DNA of 64,000 bases from Paracoccus shandongensis (GCF_017315735.1 NZ_JAFLRK010000002.1:171886-235885); one strand, 5' to 3'; shown: positions 20,787 through 28,790, counted from the first letter of the stretch. The notes: generated by a model not told the origin, from the letters alone. Numbers and translations are program-made.

Positions 20787-21748
20787 CTTGGATCTTGCCG
20801 GACGGGCGCCGCGTGGACCGGCTGACGTTGCAGGGCGGCGGGCTGACGGCGCAGGTCCTGACCCTGGGCGCGACCGTGCAGGATCTGCGGATGGAGGGGG
20901 TGGATCATCCCCTGGTCCTGGGCTGTCCCGATGTGGCGGATTACCTGGGCGACGGGCTTTACATGGGCGCCATCGTGGGCCGCTTCGCCAACCGCATCGG
21001 CGGCGCGCGCTTCACGCTGGACGGGCGGGAACACCGCACCGATCCGAACTTCAAGGACCGGCACACGCTGCATGGCGGATCGCGGGGGACGTTCTGGCAT
21101 CTGTGGACCGTGGAGGAAGCGCGGGAAGATAGCGCCACCCTGTCGTTGGAACTGCCGGATGGCGACATGGGCTTTCCGGGCACGCTGACCATCCAGGCCG
21201 AAATTACCCTGCAAGACGGCGCGCTGATCTTCGGCCTGTCGGCGGAAACCGACGCGCCGACGCCCTGCAACCTGGCGCATCACGGGTATTTCAACCTCGA
21301 CGGCGGGGGCGATGTGCGGAACCATCGGCTGCGGGTTGCGGCGGACCGCTATCTGCCCGTGGACGGCGACCTGATCCCGCTGGACCCCGCGCCGGTGGCC
21401 GGCACGCGCTTTGATTTCCGGCAGGCGCGAGCCATCGCGCCGGGGGAATACGACCACAACTTCTGCCTGTCGGACGGTCCCGTCGCGCCGCGCGTGGTGG
21501 CCGACCTGACCGGGCAATCCGGCCTCCGGATGCAGATCGAGACGGACCAGCCCGGCTTGCAGGTCTATGACGGCGTGCATTTCGATGGGCTGGCGGGCCT
21601 GGATGGCCGCCGCTATGACCGTTTTGCCGGCGTGGCCTTGGAAACCCAGGGCTGGCCCGACGCGCCGAACCGGCCGGATTTCCGGGATGGGATCCTGCGG
21701 CCCGGGCAGGTCTATCGGCACCACGTTGCCTACAGGTTCAGCCGATGA
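20783..21748 (+). CDS. galM: Aldose 1-epimerase (mutarotase)
   Basis: Galactose-mutarotase family protein (321 aa) that interconverts alpha and beta anomers so that the dehydrogenase receives its preferred form. The expected catalytic histidine lies in NLAHHGYFNLDG and the catalytic glutamate in FAGVALETQGWPDAPN near the C-terminus; GRFANRIGGARF is also conserved. It starts with GTG at 20783, overlapping the lactonase stop (GTGA), and ends overlapping dgoK (ATGA). Confidence 0.86.
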   Translation: MTWILPDGRRVDRLTLQGGGLTAQVLTLGATVQDLRMEGVDHPLVLGCPDVADYLGDGLYMGAIVGRFANRIGGARFTLDGREHRTDPNFKDRHTLHGGSRGTFWHLWTVEEAREDSATLSLELPDGDMGFPGTLTIQAEITLQDGALIFGLSAETDAPTPCNLAHHGYFNLDGGGDVRNHRLRVAADRYLPVDGDLIPLDPAPVAGTRFDFRQARAIAPGEYDHNFCLSDGPVAPRVVADLTGQSGLRMQIETDQPGLQVYDGVHFDGLAGLDGRRYDRFAGVALETQGWPDAPNRPDFRDGILRPGQVYRHHVAYRFSR

Positions 21749-22623
21749 CGGCGCTGATCGGCATCGACTGGGGCACGACCTCGTTCCGGGCCTGGCGCAT
21801 GGGGCCGGCGGGCGAGGTTCTGGACAGCGTGGGCGACGGCCCCGGCATCCTCGCCGCCGCGCAACTGCCGGGCGGGTTCCGGCAGGCGGTCGAGGACAGC
21901 ATCGGCCCCTGGCTGGGCACCGCGCCGGTCATCGCCTCCGGCATGATCACCAGCCGCAACGGCTGGGTCGAGACGCCCTATCTGCCGCTGCCGCTGGACG
22001 CCGCCGCGCTGGCGCGCAGCCTGACCCTGCACGAGGGCATCCATTTCGTCACCGGCGCGGTCAGCGACCCCCTTGGTCCTGCCCCCGACGTGATGCGCGG
22101 CGAGGAAACCGAGATCATCGGCCATCTGGCGGACGGGGGCGGGGACGGCCTGTTCGTCCTGCCCGGCACCCACAGCAAATGGGCGCACGCCAAAGGCGGC
22201 CGGTTGGTGGCTTTCCGCACTGTCATGACGGGCGAGGTCTTCGGGGCCTTGCGCGACTACACCATCCTGGGCCGGTTGATCCAGCCGGGCGCGGGCAGCG
22301 CCGATGCCTTCCGGCGGGGGGTCGAGGCCGGACGGCAGGACGGCGCGCTGCTGGGGCGCATCTTCAGCGCCCGGACGCTGGCGCTGATGGACCGGCTGGC
22401 CCCGGACCAGATTGCCGATTACCTGTCGGGCCTGCTGATCGGGGACGAGGTCGCCCATGGCGCGCGGGACGCCCGTGGCCCCGTGACCATCATCGGGCGC
22501 GGCGATCTGGCCGCGCGATACCGGACCGCTTTCGACATCGGGGGCATCCGTGCCGATATCGCCCCGCCGGGCATGGCGCGGCGGGGGCTTTGGGAAATCG
22601 CCCGCAGGGGGGGACTTGCATGA
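21745..22623 (+). CDS. dgoK: 2-keto-3-deoxygalactonokinase
   Basis: Sugar-acid kinase (292 aa) that phosphorylates 2-keto-3-deoxy-D-galactonate at C6 in the De Ley-Doudoroff pathway. The ATP-binding start IGIDWGTTSFRAWRM and the internal LPGTHSKWAHAKGG motif are characteristic of DgoK. ATG 21745 overlaps the galM stop and the dgoK stop overlaps the dgoA start. Presence of dgoK with dgoA argues that the cluster handles a six-carbon substrate in addition to arabinose. Confidence 0.88.
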   Translation: MTALIGIDWGTTSFRAWRMGPAGEVLDSVGDGPGILAAAQLPGGFRQAVEDSIGPWLGTAPVIASGMITSRNGWVETPYLPLPLDAAALARSLTLHEGIHFVTGAVSDPLGPAPDVMRGEETEIIGHLADGGGDGLFVLPGTHSKWAHAKGGRLVAFRTVMTGEVFGALRDYTILGRLIQPGAGSADAFRRGVEAGRQDGALLGRIFSARTLALMDRLAPDQIADYLSGLLIGDEVAHGARDARGPVTIIGRGDLAARYRTAFDIGGIRADIAPPGMARRGLWEIARRGGLA

Positions 22624-23249
22624 CCGACTTCGACACCGCCTTCGCCGCCAATCCACTGATCGCCATCCTGCGCGGGTTGCGCCCGGAGGAGGTCGCGGAC
22701 ACCGCCGCCGCCCTGACCGGCGCGGGCTTCACGATCCTGGAAGTGCCGCTCAATTCGCCCGATCCGCTGGACAGCATCAGGCGCATGGTGGCCGCCGCGC
22801 CCGACGCCATTGTCGGCGCGGGAACCGTGCTGACCGCCGATCAGGTGGGGGCGGTGGCCGATGCGGGCGGGCGCATCATCATCGCCCCGAACTTCGACCC
22901 CCGCGTCGCCGCCGAGGCGCGGCGGCTGAAGCTCTCCTATTGCCCGGGCGTCGGCACCGTCAGCGAGGCCTTTGCCGCGCTGGAAGCCGGGGCCGCCGCG
23001 CTGAAGCTGTTCCCGGCGGAAATGATCCCCCCCGCCGCCGTCAAGGCCATGCGCGCGGTGCTGCCGCGCGCGGCGCGCCTGCTGCCGGTGGGCGGCATCG
23101 GCCCGTCCACCATGGCGGGCTATGCCGGGGCGGGGGCGGACGGGTTCGGGTTGGGATCGGCGCTCTACAAGCCCGGGCAGGAGGCGGCGGTCACGGCGGA
23201 ACGGGCGCGGGACTTCATGGCGGCCTGGGCGGCGCTGCGCCCTTCATGA
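22620..23249 (+). CDS. dgoA: 2-keto-3-deoxy-6-phosphogalactonate aldolase
   Basis: Class I KDPG/KDPGal aldolase (209 aa) that splits the phosphorylated keto acid into pyruvate and glyceraldehyde-3-phosphate. Motifs: ILRGLRPEEV with EVPLNSPDPLDSI (the latter distinguishes DgoA-like enzymes), GAGTVLTADQV, and the Schiff-base lysine in LKLFPAE. Length is normal for the family. ATG 22620 overlaps dgoK. This is the last gene of the 18-kb cluster; no strong terminator is visible in the following 100 bases. Confidence 0.88.
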   Translation: MTDFDTAFAANPLIAILRGLRPEEVADTAAALTGAGFTILEVPLNSPDPLDSIRRMVAAAPDAIVGAGTVLTADQVGAVADAGGRIIIAPNFDPRVAAEARRLKLSYCPGVGTVSEAFAALEAGAAALKLFPAEMIPPAAVKAMRAVLPRAARLLPVGGIGPSTMAGYAGAGADGFGLGSALYKPGQEAAVTAERARDFMAAWAALRPS

Positions 23250-23275
23250 CTTAAGTTAACCCGCCTGCCGGATGG

Positions 23276-23300
23276 GGAACATTGCCCAGGGGCGTGCGTT
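23276..23300 (+). promoter_or_regulatory. EcfG-type (GGAAC-N16-CGTT) promoter motif
   Basis: GGAAC at 23276-23280 and CGTT at 23297-23300 are separated by 16 bases, which equals the consensus for the alphaproteobacterial general-stress sigma factor EcfG. It lies about 50 bases before the start of the exported repeat protein at 23353, a suitable leader length. The match could be accidental, and not every Rhodobacteraceae genome has EcfG. Confidence 0.5.
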
Positions 23301-23352
23301 TCTGGCGATGCGCCGCAAGGGGAAGGCGCGTCACATCATCCGGGAGGATCAG

Positions 23353-23904
23353 ATGAAACCCATGTCCACAGGGCTTGTCGGCGCTGCTTTGCTGGCACTG
23401 ACGACCGTTGCCGCCCAGGCCGATTGCGCCGCCGAACTGGCGCGGCTGACCGGAGGCGGGACCGCGGCCGAAGGCATCTCCAAGGACGGATCGCTGGCGC
23501 CGCTGGAAACCGCGGCGGATGCGGCGGCGGCGGGCGCGGATGCCGCGGCGTCGCAGGCGGCAGACACGGCGGAAGCGGCCGGCATGACCAGCGCGGCCCC
23601 GACCGACAGCGCGGCCAGCGGCGGTGCCGCGACGGACACCGCAGCCGAGGGGAATGGCGGGATCGCCAAGGACGGATCCCACACGCCCCTGGAAGGCGCG
23701 GGCGGACAGCAGCCGGGCGTGGCCATGTCGGGCGCCGATGCCGCAGCCCAGCAGAAAGGCCAGCCGACCGCAGCCGAACAGGCGACCGGGGCCGCCGGGG
23801 ACCAGTCCACGCGTGATGCCCATATCCAGGCCGCGCGCGATGCGCTGGCCGCCGGGGACGAGGACGCCTGCATGAAGGCCATCGAGGCCGCGCAGTCGTC
23901 CTGA
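23353..23904 (+). CDS. Exported Ala-rich protein with two repeated GI(S/A)KDGS motifs
   Basis: No known family recognised. The 183-aa product has a signal peptide (residues 1-23, ending AQA) and then a low-complexity Ala/Gly/Thr/Asp-rich chain. Two copies of a 12-residue unit stand out: GISKDGSLAPLE (41-52) and GIAKDGSHTPLE (103-114). The last 25 residues (AARDALAAGDEDACMKAIEAA) look helical. Two cysteines, C25 and C173, could form a disulfide. GGGAGG precedes ATG 23353, and an EcfG-like promoter lies upstream. It is probably periplasmic; function unknown, perhaps stress-related. Confidence 0.72.
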   Translation: MKPMSTGLVGAALLALTTVAAQADCAAELARLTGGGTAAEGISKDGSLAPLETAADAAAAGADAAASQAADTAEAAGMTSAAPTDSAASGGAATDTAAEGNGGIAKDGSHTPLEGAGGQQPGVAMSGADAAAQQKGQPTAAEQATGAAGDQSTRDAHIQAARDALAAGDEDACMKAIEAAQSS

Positions 23905-23912
23905 CGCCGCCT

Positions 23913-23936
23913 TGGCCGGGGGCGATCCCCCGGCCA
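23913..23936 (+). terminator. Strong stem-loop after the exported repeat protein
   Basis: A perfect 10-bp stem, TGGCCGGGGG (23913-23922) with CCCCCGGCCA (23927-23936), closes a CGAT tetraloop 9 bases after the stop codon. A short TCTTGCC follows rather than a long T-run. It probably ends the monocistronic transcript. Confidence 0.6.
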
Positions 23937-24035
23937 TCTTGCCGTTTGGCCCGGTTCAAGCGAATAACACTGGAATGCCGCGCCGCTTTCTGGTGAGAGA
24001 GGCGCCAGCGCAGCTTGGCCCGGACGAACGACGCG

Positions 24036-24650
24036 ATGAGCATACATCTTTACCCCAACGACCTTCCCGACGACCTGGTTCTTGGCCCGGTCGTGGCCAT
24101 CGACACGGAAACGATGGGCCTTGATCCGCGCCGCGACCGGCTGTGCCTGGTGCAGCTGTCCGTTGGCGACGGCGACGCGCATCTGGTCCAGATCGAACGC
24201 GGCCAGACCGAGGCGCCGAACCTGTGCCGGATGCTGACCGATCCCAAGGTGCTGAAGCTGTTCCACTTCGGCCGCTTCGACATTGCCGCGCTGGAAAACG
24301 CCTTTGGCGTGGTGACCGCGCCGGTCTGGTGCACCAAGATCGCATCCAAGCTGGTGCGCACCTATACCGACCGGCACGGCCTGAAATACTTGCTGAGCGA
24401 GCTGGTGGGCGTCGATGTATCCAAGCAGCAGCAGACCAGCGATTGGGGTGCCGCGGATCTGACGGACGCGCAGCTGGAATACGCGGCGTCCGACGTGCTG
24501 CACCTGCACAAGCTGAAAGAGGCGCTGGAAGAACGGCTGCGGCGGGAAAACCGCATGGGCCTGGCGCAGGCCTGCTTCGATTTCCTGCCCGCCCGCGCCC
24601 ATCTGGATCTGCTGGGTTGGGGGAATGAAAACGACATCTTCCAGCATTAG
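24036..24650 (+). CDS. rnd: Ribonuclease D-type 3'-5' exonuclease
   Basis: DEDD-family exoribonuclease of 204 aa. The three exonuclease motifs are visible: AIDTETMGL (D23, E25), HFGRFDIAAL, and YAASDVLHL. It is much shorter than E. coli RNase D (375 aa) because the HRDC domains are absent, which is normal for the short alphaproteobacterial proteins of this type. It would trim structured RNA 3' ends in the cytoplasm. ATG 24036 opens MSIHLYPNDLPDDL. It is upstream of and co-directional with the kdsD-lpt block, separated from kdsD by an intergenic repeat. Confidence 0.85.
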   Translation: MSIHLYPNDLPDDLVLGPVVAIDTETMGLDPRRDRLCLVQLSVGDGDAHLVQIERGQTEAPNLCRMLTDPKVLKLFHFGRFDIAALENAFGVVTAPVWCTKIASKLVRTYTDRHGLKYLLSELVGVDVSKQQQTSDWGAADLTDAQLEYAASDVLHLHKLKEALEERLRRENRMGLAQACFDFLPARAHLDLLGWGNENDIFQH

Positions 24651-24659
24651 GTCAGCTTG

Positions 24660-24716
24660 AAGCCGGGGGCGCTTCGCCCCCCGGACCCCCAGAGGATATT
24701 TGAATGAAGAAGAAGG
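24660..24716 (+). repeat. Rhodobacteraceae-type intergenic repeat, copy A
   Basis: Contains the stem GGGGGCG (24665-24671)/CGCCCCC (24675-24681), then CCGGACCCCC, then GGATATTTGAATGAAGAAG. The same architecture (GC hairpin, CCCC block, ATATTT, purine-rich tail) recurs at 38168-38222 (reverse) and 48213-48267. Here the purine-rich tail supplies the Shine-Dalgarno of kdsD. Confidence 0.65.
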
Positions 24717-24723
24717 CAGCGGC

Positions 24724-25668
24724 TTGAGCGATTATCTGGACACGGCGCGGCGGGTGATCCTGACCGAGGCGCAGGGGCTGGCGGTGCTGGCGGATGGCCT
24801 GAACGGCGATTTCGCGCGGGCGGTCGATCTGATCCTGGGCGCGCGGGGGCGCGTCATCGTGTCGGGCATGGGCAAGTCGGGCCATGTGGGGCGCAAGATC
24901 GCGGCCACGCTGGCCTCTACCGGGACGCCCGCGCAATTCGTCCACCCGGCCGAGGCGAGCCATGGCGACCTGGGCATGGTGACGCAGGCGGACGTGGCCC
25001 TGGTGCTGTCGAACAGCGGCGAGACGCCGGAACTGGCCGACCTGATCGCCCATACCCGGCGTTTTGAAATTCCGCTGATCGGCGTCGCCTCGCGCCCCGA
25101 GTCGACCTTGCTGCGGCAGGCGGATGTGGCCCTTGTCCTGCCCGCCGCGCCCGAGGCCTGCGGCAGCGGCATCGTGCCCACGACCTCGACCACCATGACG
25201 CTGGCCCTGGGCGATGCCCTGGCGGTCGCGCTGATGGAACACCGGCAGTTCACGCCCGAGCATTTCCGCACCTTCCATCCCGGCGGCAAGCTGGGCGCAA
25301 GGCTGGCCAAGGTGGGCGACCTGATGCACCGCGACATGCCCCTGGTGGCCGAGGATGCACCGATGACCGAGGCGCTGCTGGTCATCAGCCAGAAGGGCTA
25401 TGGCGTCACCGGCGTGACCGACAGGGACGGGCGTCTGGCGGGCATCATCACCGATGGCGACCTGCGCCGCCACATGCAGGGCCTGCTGGATCACAGCGCG
25501 GCCGAGGTGATGACCCCGAACCCCCGCGTGATCGCCCCCGACGCCCTGGCCGAATCGGCGCTGGCGCAGATGCAGGACGGCAAGATCACCTGCCTGTTCG
25601 CCGTGGCCGACGGGATGCCCAGGGGGATCCTGCATATCCACGACTGCCTTCGCGCCGGGATCGTCTGA
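24724..25668 (+). CDS. kdsD: KpsF/GutQ-family arabinose-5-phosphate isomerase
   Basis: Sugar-phosphate isomerase (314 aa from this start) that converts ribulose-5-phosphate to arabinose-5-phosphate for KDO synthesis. The N-terminal SIS domain has SGMGKSGHVGRKIA, the SNSGETPEL substrate loop and EHFRTFHPGGKLGA; two CBS domains follow from about residue 205. I prefer TTG 24724, which overlaps the stop of a 7-codon ORF (24704-24727) and has AGAAGG 7 bases upstream; TTG 24700 is an alternative. No in-frame ATG is near. It heads the lptC-lptA-lptB block. Confidence 0.85.
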   Translation: MSDYLDTARRVILTEAQGLAVLADGLNGDFARAVDLILGARGRVIVSGMGKSGHVGRKIAATLASTGTPAQFVHPAEASHGDLGMVTQADVALVLSNSGETPELADLIAHTRRFEIPLIGVASRPESTLLRQADVALVLPAAPEACGSGIVPTTSTTMTLALGDALAVALMEHRQFTPEHFRTFHPGGKLGARLAKVGDLMHRDMPLVAEDAPMTEALLVISQKGYGVTGVTDRDGRLAGIITDGDLRRHMQGLLDHSAAEVMTPNPRVIAPDALAESALAQMQDGKITCLFAVADGMPRGILHIHDCLRAGIV

Positions 25669-25671
25669 CCG

Positions 25672-26241
25672 ATGAACCGCACGCGCATCGTCCGCTGGCT
25701 GCGCGTGTTGCTGCCGCTGGCCGCGCTGGCGATGCTGTCCACGCTGTTCCTGTTCTCGCGCGGGGGGGACAGCGAATCGCAGATCCCCTATGCCGATGTG
25801 GATGCCGAGGCGATGGCCCGCGACCCGCGTCTTGTGGCGCCCGAATATGCGGGCGTGACCGATGACGGCGCGGCACTGACCCTGCGCGCGACCGAGGCCG
25901 CGCCGGGCCGGGGAACGGGCAGCGCCCGCGACCTGCGGCTGGACTGGCAGCGCCCCGACGGGCTGCGCGCCGACCTGGCCGCGCCCCGGGGCGGGCTGGC
26001 CGAGGGCAGGATCAGCCTGGAAGGCGGGGTGCGGATCACGACCTCGACCGGCTGGACGCTGGACGCCGCCAGCGTCGAGGCCGCGACCGATCGGTCCCGC
26101 ATCGCCGCCGAGGACGGGATCAAGGCCAAGGCGCCCTTCGGCACTCTGTCGGCGCAGCGGATGGAGCTTGTCCCGGGCGGGGACACGGACGCTTCGATCT
26201 TGAATTTCTCGGGCGGTGTCCGTCTGATATACCAGCCCTGA
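25672..26241 (+). CDS. lptC: LPS export protein LptC
   Basis: Bitopic inner-membrane protein (189 aa) that hands lipopolysaccharide from the LptB2FG transporter to periplasmic LptA. One N-terminal transmembrane helix (residues 10-29) is followed by a periplasmic beta-jellyroll, with the pattern APEYAGVTDDGAALTLRATEA typical of LptC. ATG 25672 is 4 bases after the kdsD stop. Similarity of LptC proteins is low, so the call leans on domain pattern plus the kdsD-lptC-lptA-lptB gene order, which is well conserved. Confidence 0.82.
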   Translation: MNRTRIVRWLRVLLPLAALAMLSTLFLFSRGGDSESQIPYADVDAEAMARDPRLVAPEYAGVTDDGAALTLRATEAAPGRGTGSARDLRLDWQRPDGLRADLAAPRGGLAEGRISLEGGVRITTSTGWTLDAASVEAATDRSRIAAEDGIKAKAPFGTLSAQRMELVPGGDTDASILNFSGGVRLIYQP

Positions 26242-26260
26242 TCCACCAAAGGACAAGCCG

Positions 26261-26737
26261 ATGCTGCGCCCCTTGCTGACAGCCCTGATCCTTGCCGCGA
26301 CCCCGGCGGCGGCGCAGACCACGACCTTCGGGGGGATGCGCGCCGATGTTTCCGCCCCGGTCGAGGTCGCGGCGGACAGCCTGTCCGTGAACCAGGCCGA
26401 CGGCAGCGCGGTCTTTACCGGCAATGTCGTGATCGGGCAGGGAGAGATGCGGCTGTCCGCCGACACGGTGACGGTGATCTATGCCGAGGGCGGGCAAAGC
26501 CGCATCCGGTCCCTGGACGCCAAGGGCAACGTGACGCTGGTGTCGGGCCCGGACGCGGCCGAGGCGCAGGCCGCGACCTATGACGTGGAAACCGGCAATG
26601 TCACGCTGACGGGCGACGTTGTGCTGACCCAAGGGCAGAACGTGCTGACCGGCGACACCATGCAGGTCAACCTGGGGTCCGGCACCGCGCAGGTCCAGGG
26701 CCGGGTGCGGTCGGTCCTGCAACCGGGCGGCAACTGA
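26261..26737 (+). CDS. lptA: LPS transport periplasmic protein LptA
   Basis: Periplasmic bridge protein (158 aa) of the Lpt machinery. The signal peptide ends at about residue 18 (AAAQ). The OstA-like repeat VEVAADSLSVNQADGSAVFTGNVVI is clear, followed by two further beta-hairpin repeats (DAKGNVTLVSG, TGDVVLTQGQNVLTGDTM). The start follows AAAGGACAAGCC. Its stop overlaps the lptB ATG. Confidence 0.88.
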   Translation: MLRPLLTALILAATPAAAQTTTFGGMRADVSAPVEVAADSLSVNQADGSAVFTGNVVIGQGEMRLSADTVTVIYAEGGQSRIRSLDAKGNVTLVSGPDAAEAQAATYDVETGNVTLTGDVVLTQGQNVLTGDTMQVNLGSGTAQVQGRVRSVLQPGGN

Positions 26738-27486
26738 TGCGGGGTTCGGCGGCGCGGACGGGCGACGGGCTGAAGGTCCGGGGCTTGCGCAAGTCCTATC
26801 GCAACCGGCCGGTGATCCGGGATGTCTCGGTCGATCTGGCGCGGGGCGAGGTCGTGGCCCTGCTGGGTCCGAACGGCTCGGGCAAGACCACCTGTTTCTA
26901 TTGCATCGCGGGGCTGGTGCCGCCCGATGCGGGGCAGGTACTGATCGACGGGCAGGACGCCACCCGCCTGCCGATGTTCCGCCGCGCGCGCATGGGCATC
27001 GGCTATCTGCCGCAGGAAATGTCGATCTTTCGCGGGCTGTCGGTGGAACAGAACATCATGGCCGTCCTGGAGGTCGTCCACGAGGATCCCCGCCACCGCC
27101 GCGACCGGCTGGAGGAGTTGCTGGGCGATTTCTCGATCGAGCACCTGCGCGCCGCCCCCGCCCTGGCGCTGTCGGGGGGCGAGCGCCGCCGGGCCGAGAT
27201 CGCGCGCTGCCTGGCATCCGATCCCAGCTTCCTTTTGCTGGACGAACCCTTCGCGGGCGTCGATCCCATCGCGGTGGGCGAGATCCGGGGCCTGGTCCAT
27301 GACCTGAAGTCGCGCGGCATCGGCGTTCTGATCACCGACCACAACGTGCGCGAAACCCTGGGCATCGTGGACCGGGCCTATATCCTGCATGACGGGCACG
27401 TCCTGATGTCGGGCACGACCGACCAGATCGTCGCCGATCCCAAGGTCCGGCAGGTCTATCTGGGCGAAGGCTTCCGCCTGGCCTGA
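26737..27486 (+). CDS. lptB: LPS export ABC transporter ATP-binding protein LptB
   Basis: Cytoplasmic ATPase (249 aa) of the LptB2FG exporter. Walker A GPNGSGKTT is at residues 44-52, with LPQEMSIFRGLSVEQNIM after the Q-loop, the signature LSGGERRRAEIARCL and FLLLDEPFAGVDPI. Length and motifs are standard. ATG 26737 is interlaced with the lptA stop. In many proteobacteria rpoN follows lptB; here hpf comes directly after a 175-base gap. Confidence 0.9.
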   Translation: MRGSAARTGDGLKVRGLRKSYRNRPVIRDVSVDLARGEVVALLGPNGSGKTTCFYCIAGLVPPDAGQVLIDGQDATRLPMFRRARMGIGYLPQEMSIFRGLSVEQNIMAVLEVVHEDPRHRRDRLEELLGDFSIEHLRAAPALALSGGERRRAEIARCLASDPSFLLLDEPFAGVDPIAVGEIRGLVHDLKSRGIGVLITDHNVRETLGIVDRAYILHDGHVLMSGTTDQIVADPKVRQVYLGEGFRLA

Positions 27487-27527
27487 GGGGCATCCCATGA
27501 AATCGTCTCACGCAAACGTGCGCCCCG

Positions 27528-27557
27528 TTGACAGAACCGATGGCCTGTCACCAAATT
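27528..27557 (+). promoter_or_regulatory. Putative sigma70-type promoter of hpf
   Basis: A perfect -35 box TTGACA (27528-27533) is followed after 18 bases by CAAATT (27552-27557), a poor -10. It is the only consensus -35 in the lptB-hpf gap and would give a leader of roughly 100 bases. Confidence 0.4.
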
Positions 27558-27595
27558 GAGTCATGCGGGTGCGGCAGGAACCGTATCCCGCCACC

Positions 27596-27643
27596 CCCGT
27601 TTCCGCCGCGTGCCGGCAGACGGGCCGGCGCACGCGAAACGGG
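27596..27643 (+). promoter_or_regulatory. Structured hpf leader hairpin
   Basis: A long imperfect hairpin: CCCGTTTC (27596-27603) pairs with GAAACGGG (27636-27643); inside it GCGTG (27608-27612) pairs with CACGC (27631-27635) and CCGGC (27613-27617) with GCCGG (27624-27628). It ends 6-7 bases before the AGAGGAAAG Shine-Dalgarno of hpf, so it could influence translation or mRNA decay. Confidence 0.5.
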
Positions 27644-27661
27644 CAACCGAGAGGAAAGACG

Positions 27662-28237
27662 ATGCGCTATACCATCAGCGGAAAACAGATCGACATCGGC
27701 GATGCGCTTTCGACGCATGTGAAGACGCAAGTGGGCGAAACGATCGACAAGTATTCGCAGCGCCCCACCGATGCGACAGTCACGTTCTCGAAGGACGCCC
27801 ACCAGTTCCTGTGCGACGCCGTGGTGCATCTGTCCACCGGGCTGAACGTCACCGCCCGCGGCTCTGCCACCGAGATCTATGCCGCCTTCGAGGCTTGCCG
27901 CGAAAAGATGGACAAGCAGCTTCGCCGCTACAAGCGCCGGCTGAAGGATCACCACAAGGACAGGTCCGGGCCGGTTGAATTCGCCCAGGCGGGCATGTAT
28001 GTGCTGGCCGCCGACGAGGACGAATGGGAAGCGCAGGACAGCGGCCTGCAGCCCATCATCATCGCCGAGATGGAGACCCGCGTCCCGACCCTGTCGGTGG
28101 GCGACGCGGTGATGCAGATGGAACTGTCGGGCACCCCGCTTCTGGTGTTCCGCAACGAAAAGCACGGGGGCGTCAATGTCGTCCATCGCCGCGAAGACGG
28201 CAATGTCGGGTGGATCGACCCGCGCGGGAACGGCTGA
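27662..28237 (+). CDS. hpf: Long-form ribosome hibernation promoting factor
   Basis: Ribosome-associated protein (191 aa) that dimerises 70S ribosomes in stationary phase. The N-terminal S30AE domain (MRYTISGKQIDIGDALSTHV to about residue 100) is joined by a linker to a C-terminal dimerisation domain ending in GVNVVHRREDGNVGWIDP, so this is the long form. ATG 27662 follows GAGAGGAAAGAC; an upstream in-frame start at 27563 would read through the leader hairpin and is rejected. It is followed by ptsN, the usual alphaproteobacterial order. Confidence 0.9.
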   Translation: MRYTISGKQIDIGDALSTHVKTQVGETIDKYSQRPTDATVTFSKDAHQFLCDAVVHLSTGLNVTARGSATEIYAAFEACREKMDKQLRRYKRRLKDHHKDRSGPVEFAQAGMYVLAADEDEWEAQDSGLQPIIIAEMETRVPTLSVGDAVMQMELSGTPLLVFRNEKHGGVNVVHRREDGNVGWIDPRGNG

Positions 28238-28272
28238 CGCCGCCCGGCAGGACGCCTGACGCAAAACCGGAC

Positions 28273-28298
28273 CGCCCCCGGCATCCTGCGCGGGGGCG
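28273..28298 (+). other. Stem-loop between hpf and ptsN
   Basis: CGCCCCCG (28273-28280) pairs perfectly with CGGGGGCG (28291-28298) around a 10-base loop. No T-run follows. It may limit readthrough from hpf into ptsN or protect the hpf message. Confidence 0.5.
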
Positions 28299-28323
28299 CT
28301 TGAACATTGGAAAGACGCGAGCC

Positions 28324-28785
28324 ATGCTGCTGACCGAAATCCTCAAACCGGGCGCCGTGCGTTCCCTGGCTCAGGTGACCTCGAAAAAGCGGCTGTTTCA
28401 GGAACTGGCGGAACTGGCCCAGGCCGAATATGGCCTGAACGCGACCGAGGTTCTGGACGCCCTGCAGGAACGCGAAAGCCTGGGCCCGACCGGCGTGGGC
28501 CAGGGCGTGGCGCTGCCGCACGCCCGCCTGCACGGGCTGGACCGCGTCGTGGGCCTGTTCGTGCGCCTGGAAAAGCCCCTGGATTTCGACGCGGTGGACC
28601 GCCAGCCCGTCGATCTGGTGTTCGGCCTTCTGGCGCCTGAATCAAGCGGCGTGGATCACCTCAAGGCGCTTGCGCTGGTGTCCCGCACCCTGCGCGACAC
28701 CGACCTGCGCGCGAAACTGCGCGCCAACGACGACCCGGTGGCGCTGCACGCGGTGTTGTCGGCCCAGGGCGTCAAGGCCGCTTAA
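28324..28785 (+). CDS. ptsN: Nitrogen-PTS EIIA component PtsN
   Basis: EIIA-Ntr phosphoacceptor (153 aa) of the regulatory nitrogen phosphotransferase system. The phosphorylated histidine lies in GVALPHARLHGLDRVVG (about residue 66). The opening ILKPGAVRSLAQVTSKKRLFQELAELA is typical. It is cytoplasmic and regulates targets such as potassium transport and nitrogen or stress responses by its phosphorylation state. It follows hpf by 86 bases with an intervening hairpin. Confidence 0.88.
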   Translation: MLLTEILKPGAVRSLAQVTSKKRLFQELAELAQAEYGLNATEVLDALQERESLGPTGVGQGVALPHARLHGLDRVVGLFVRLEKPLDFDAVDRQPVDLVFGLLAPESSGVDHLKALALVSRTLRDTDLRAKLRANDDPVALHAVLSAQGVKAA

Positions 28786-28790
28786 AGGCT

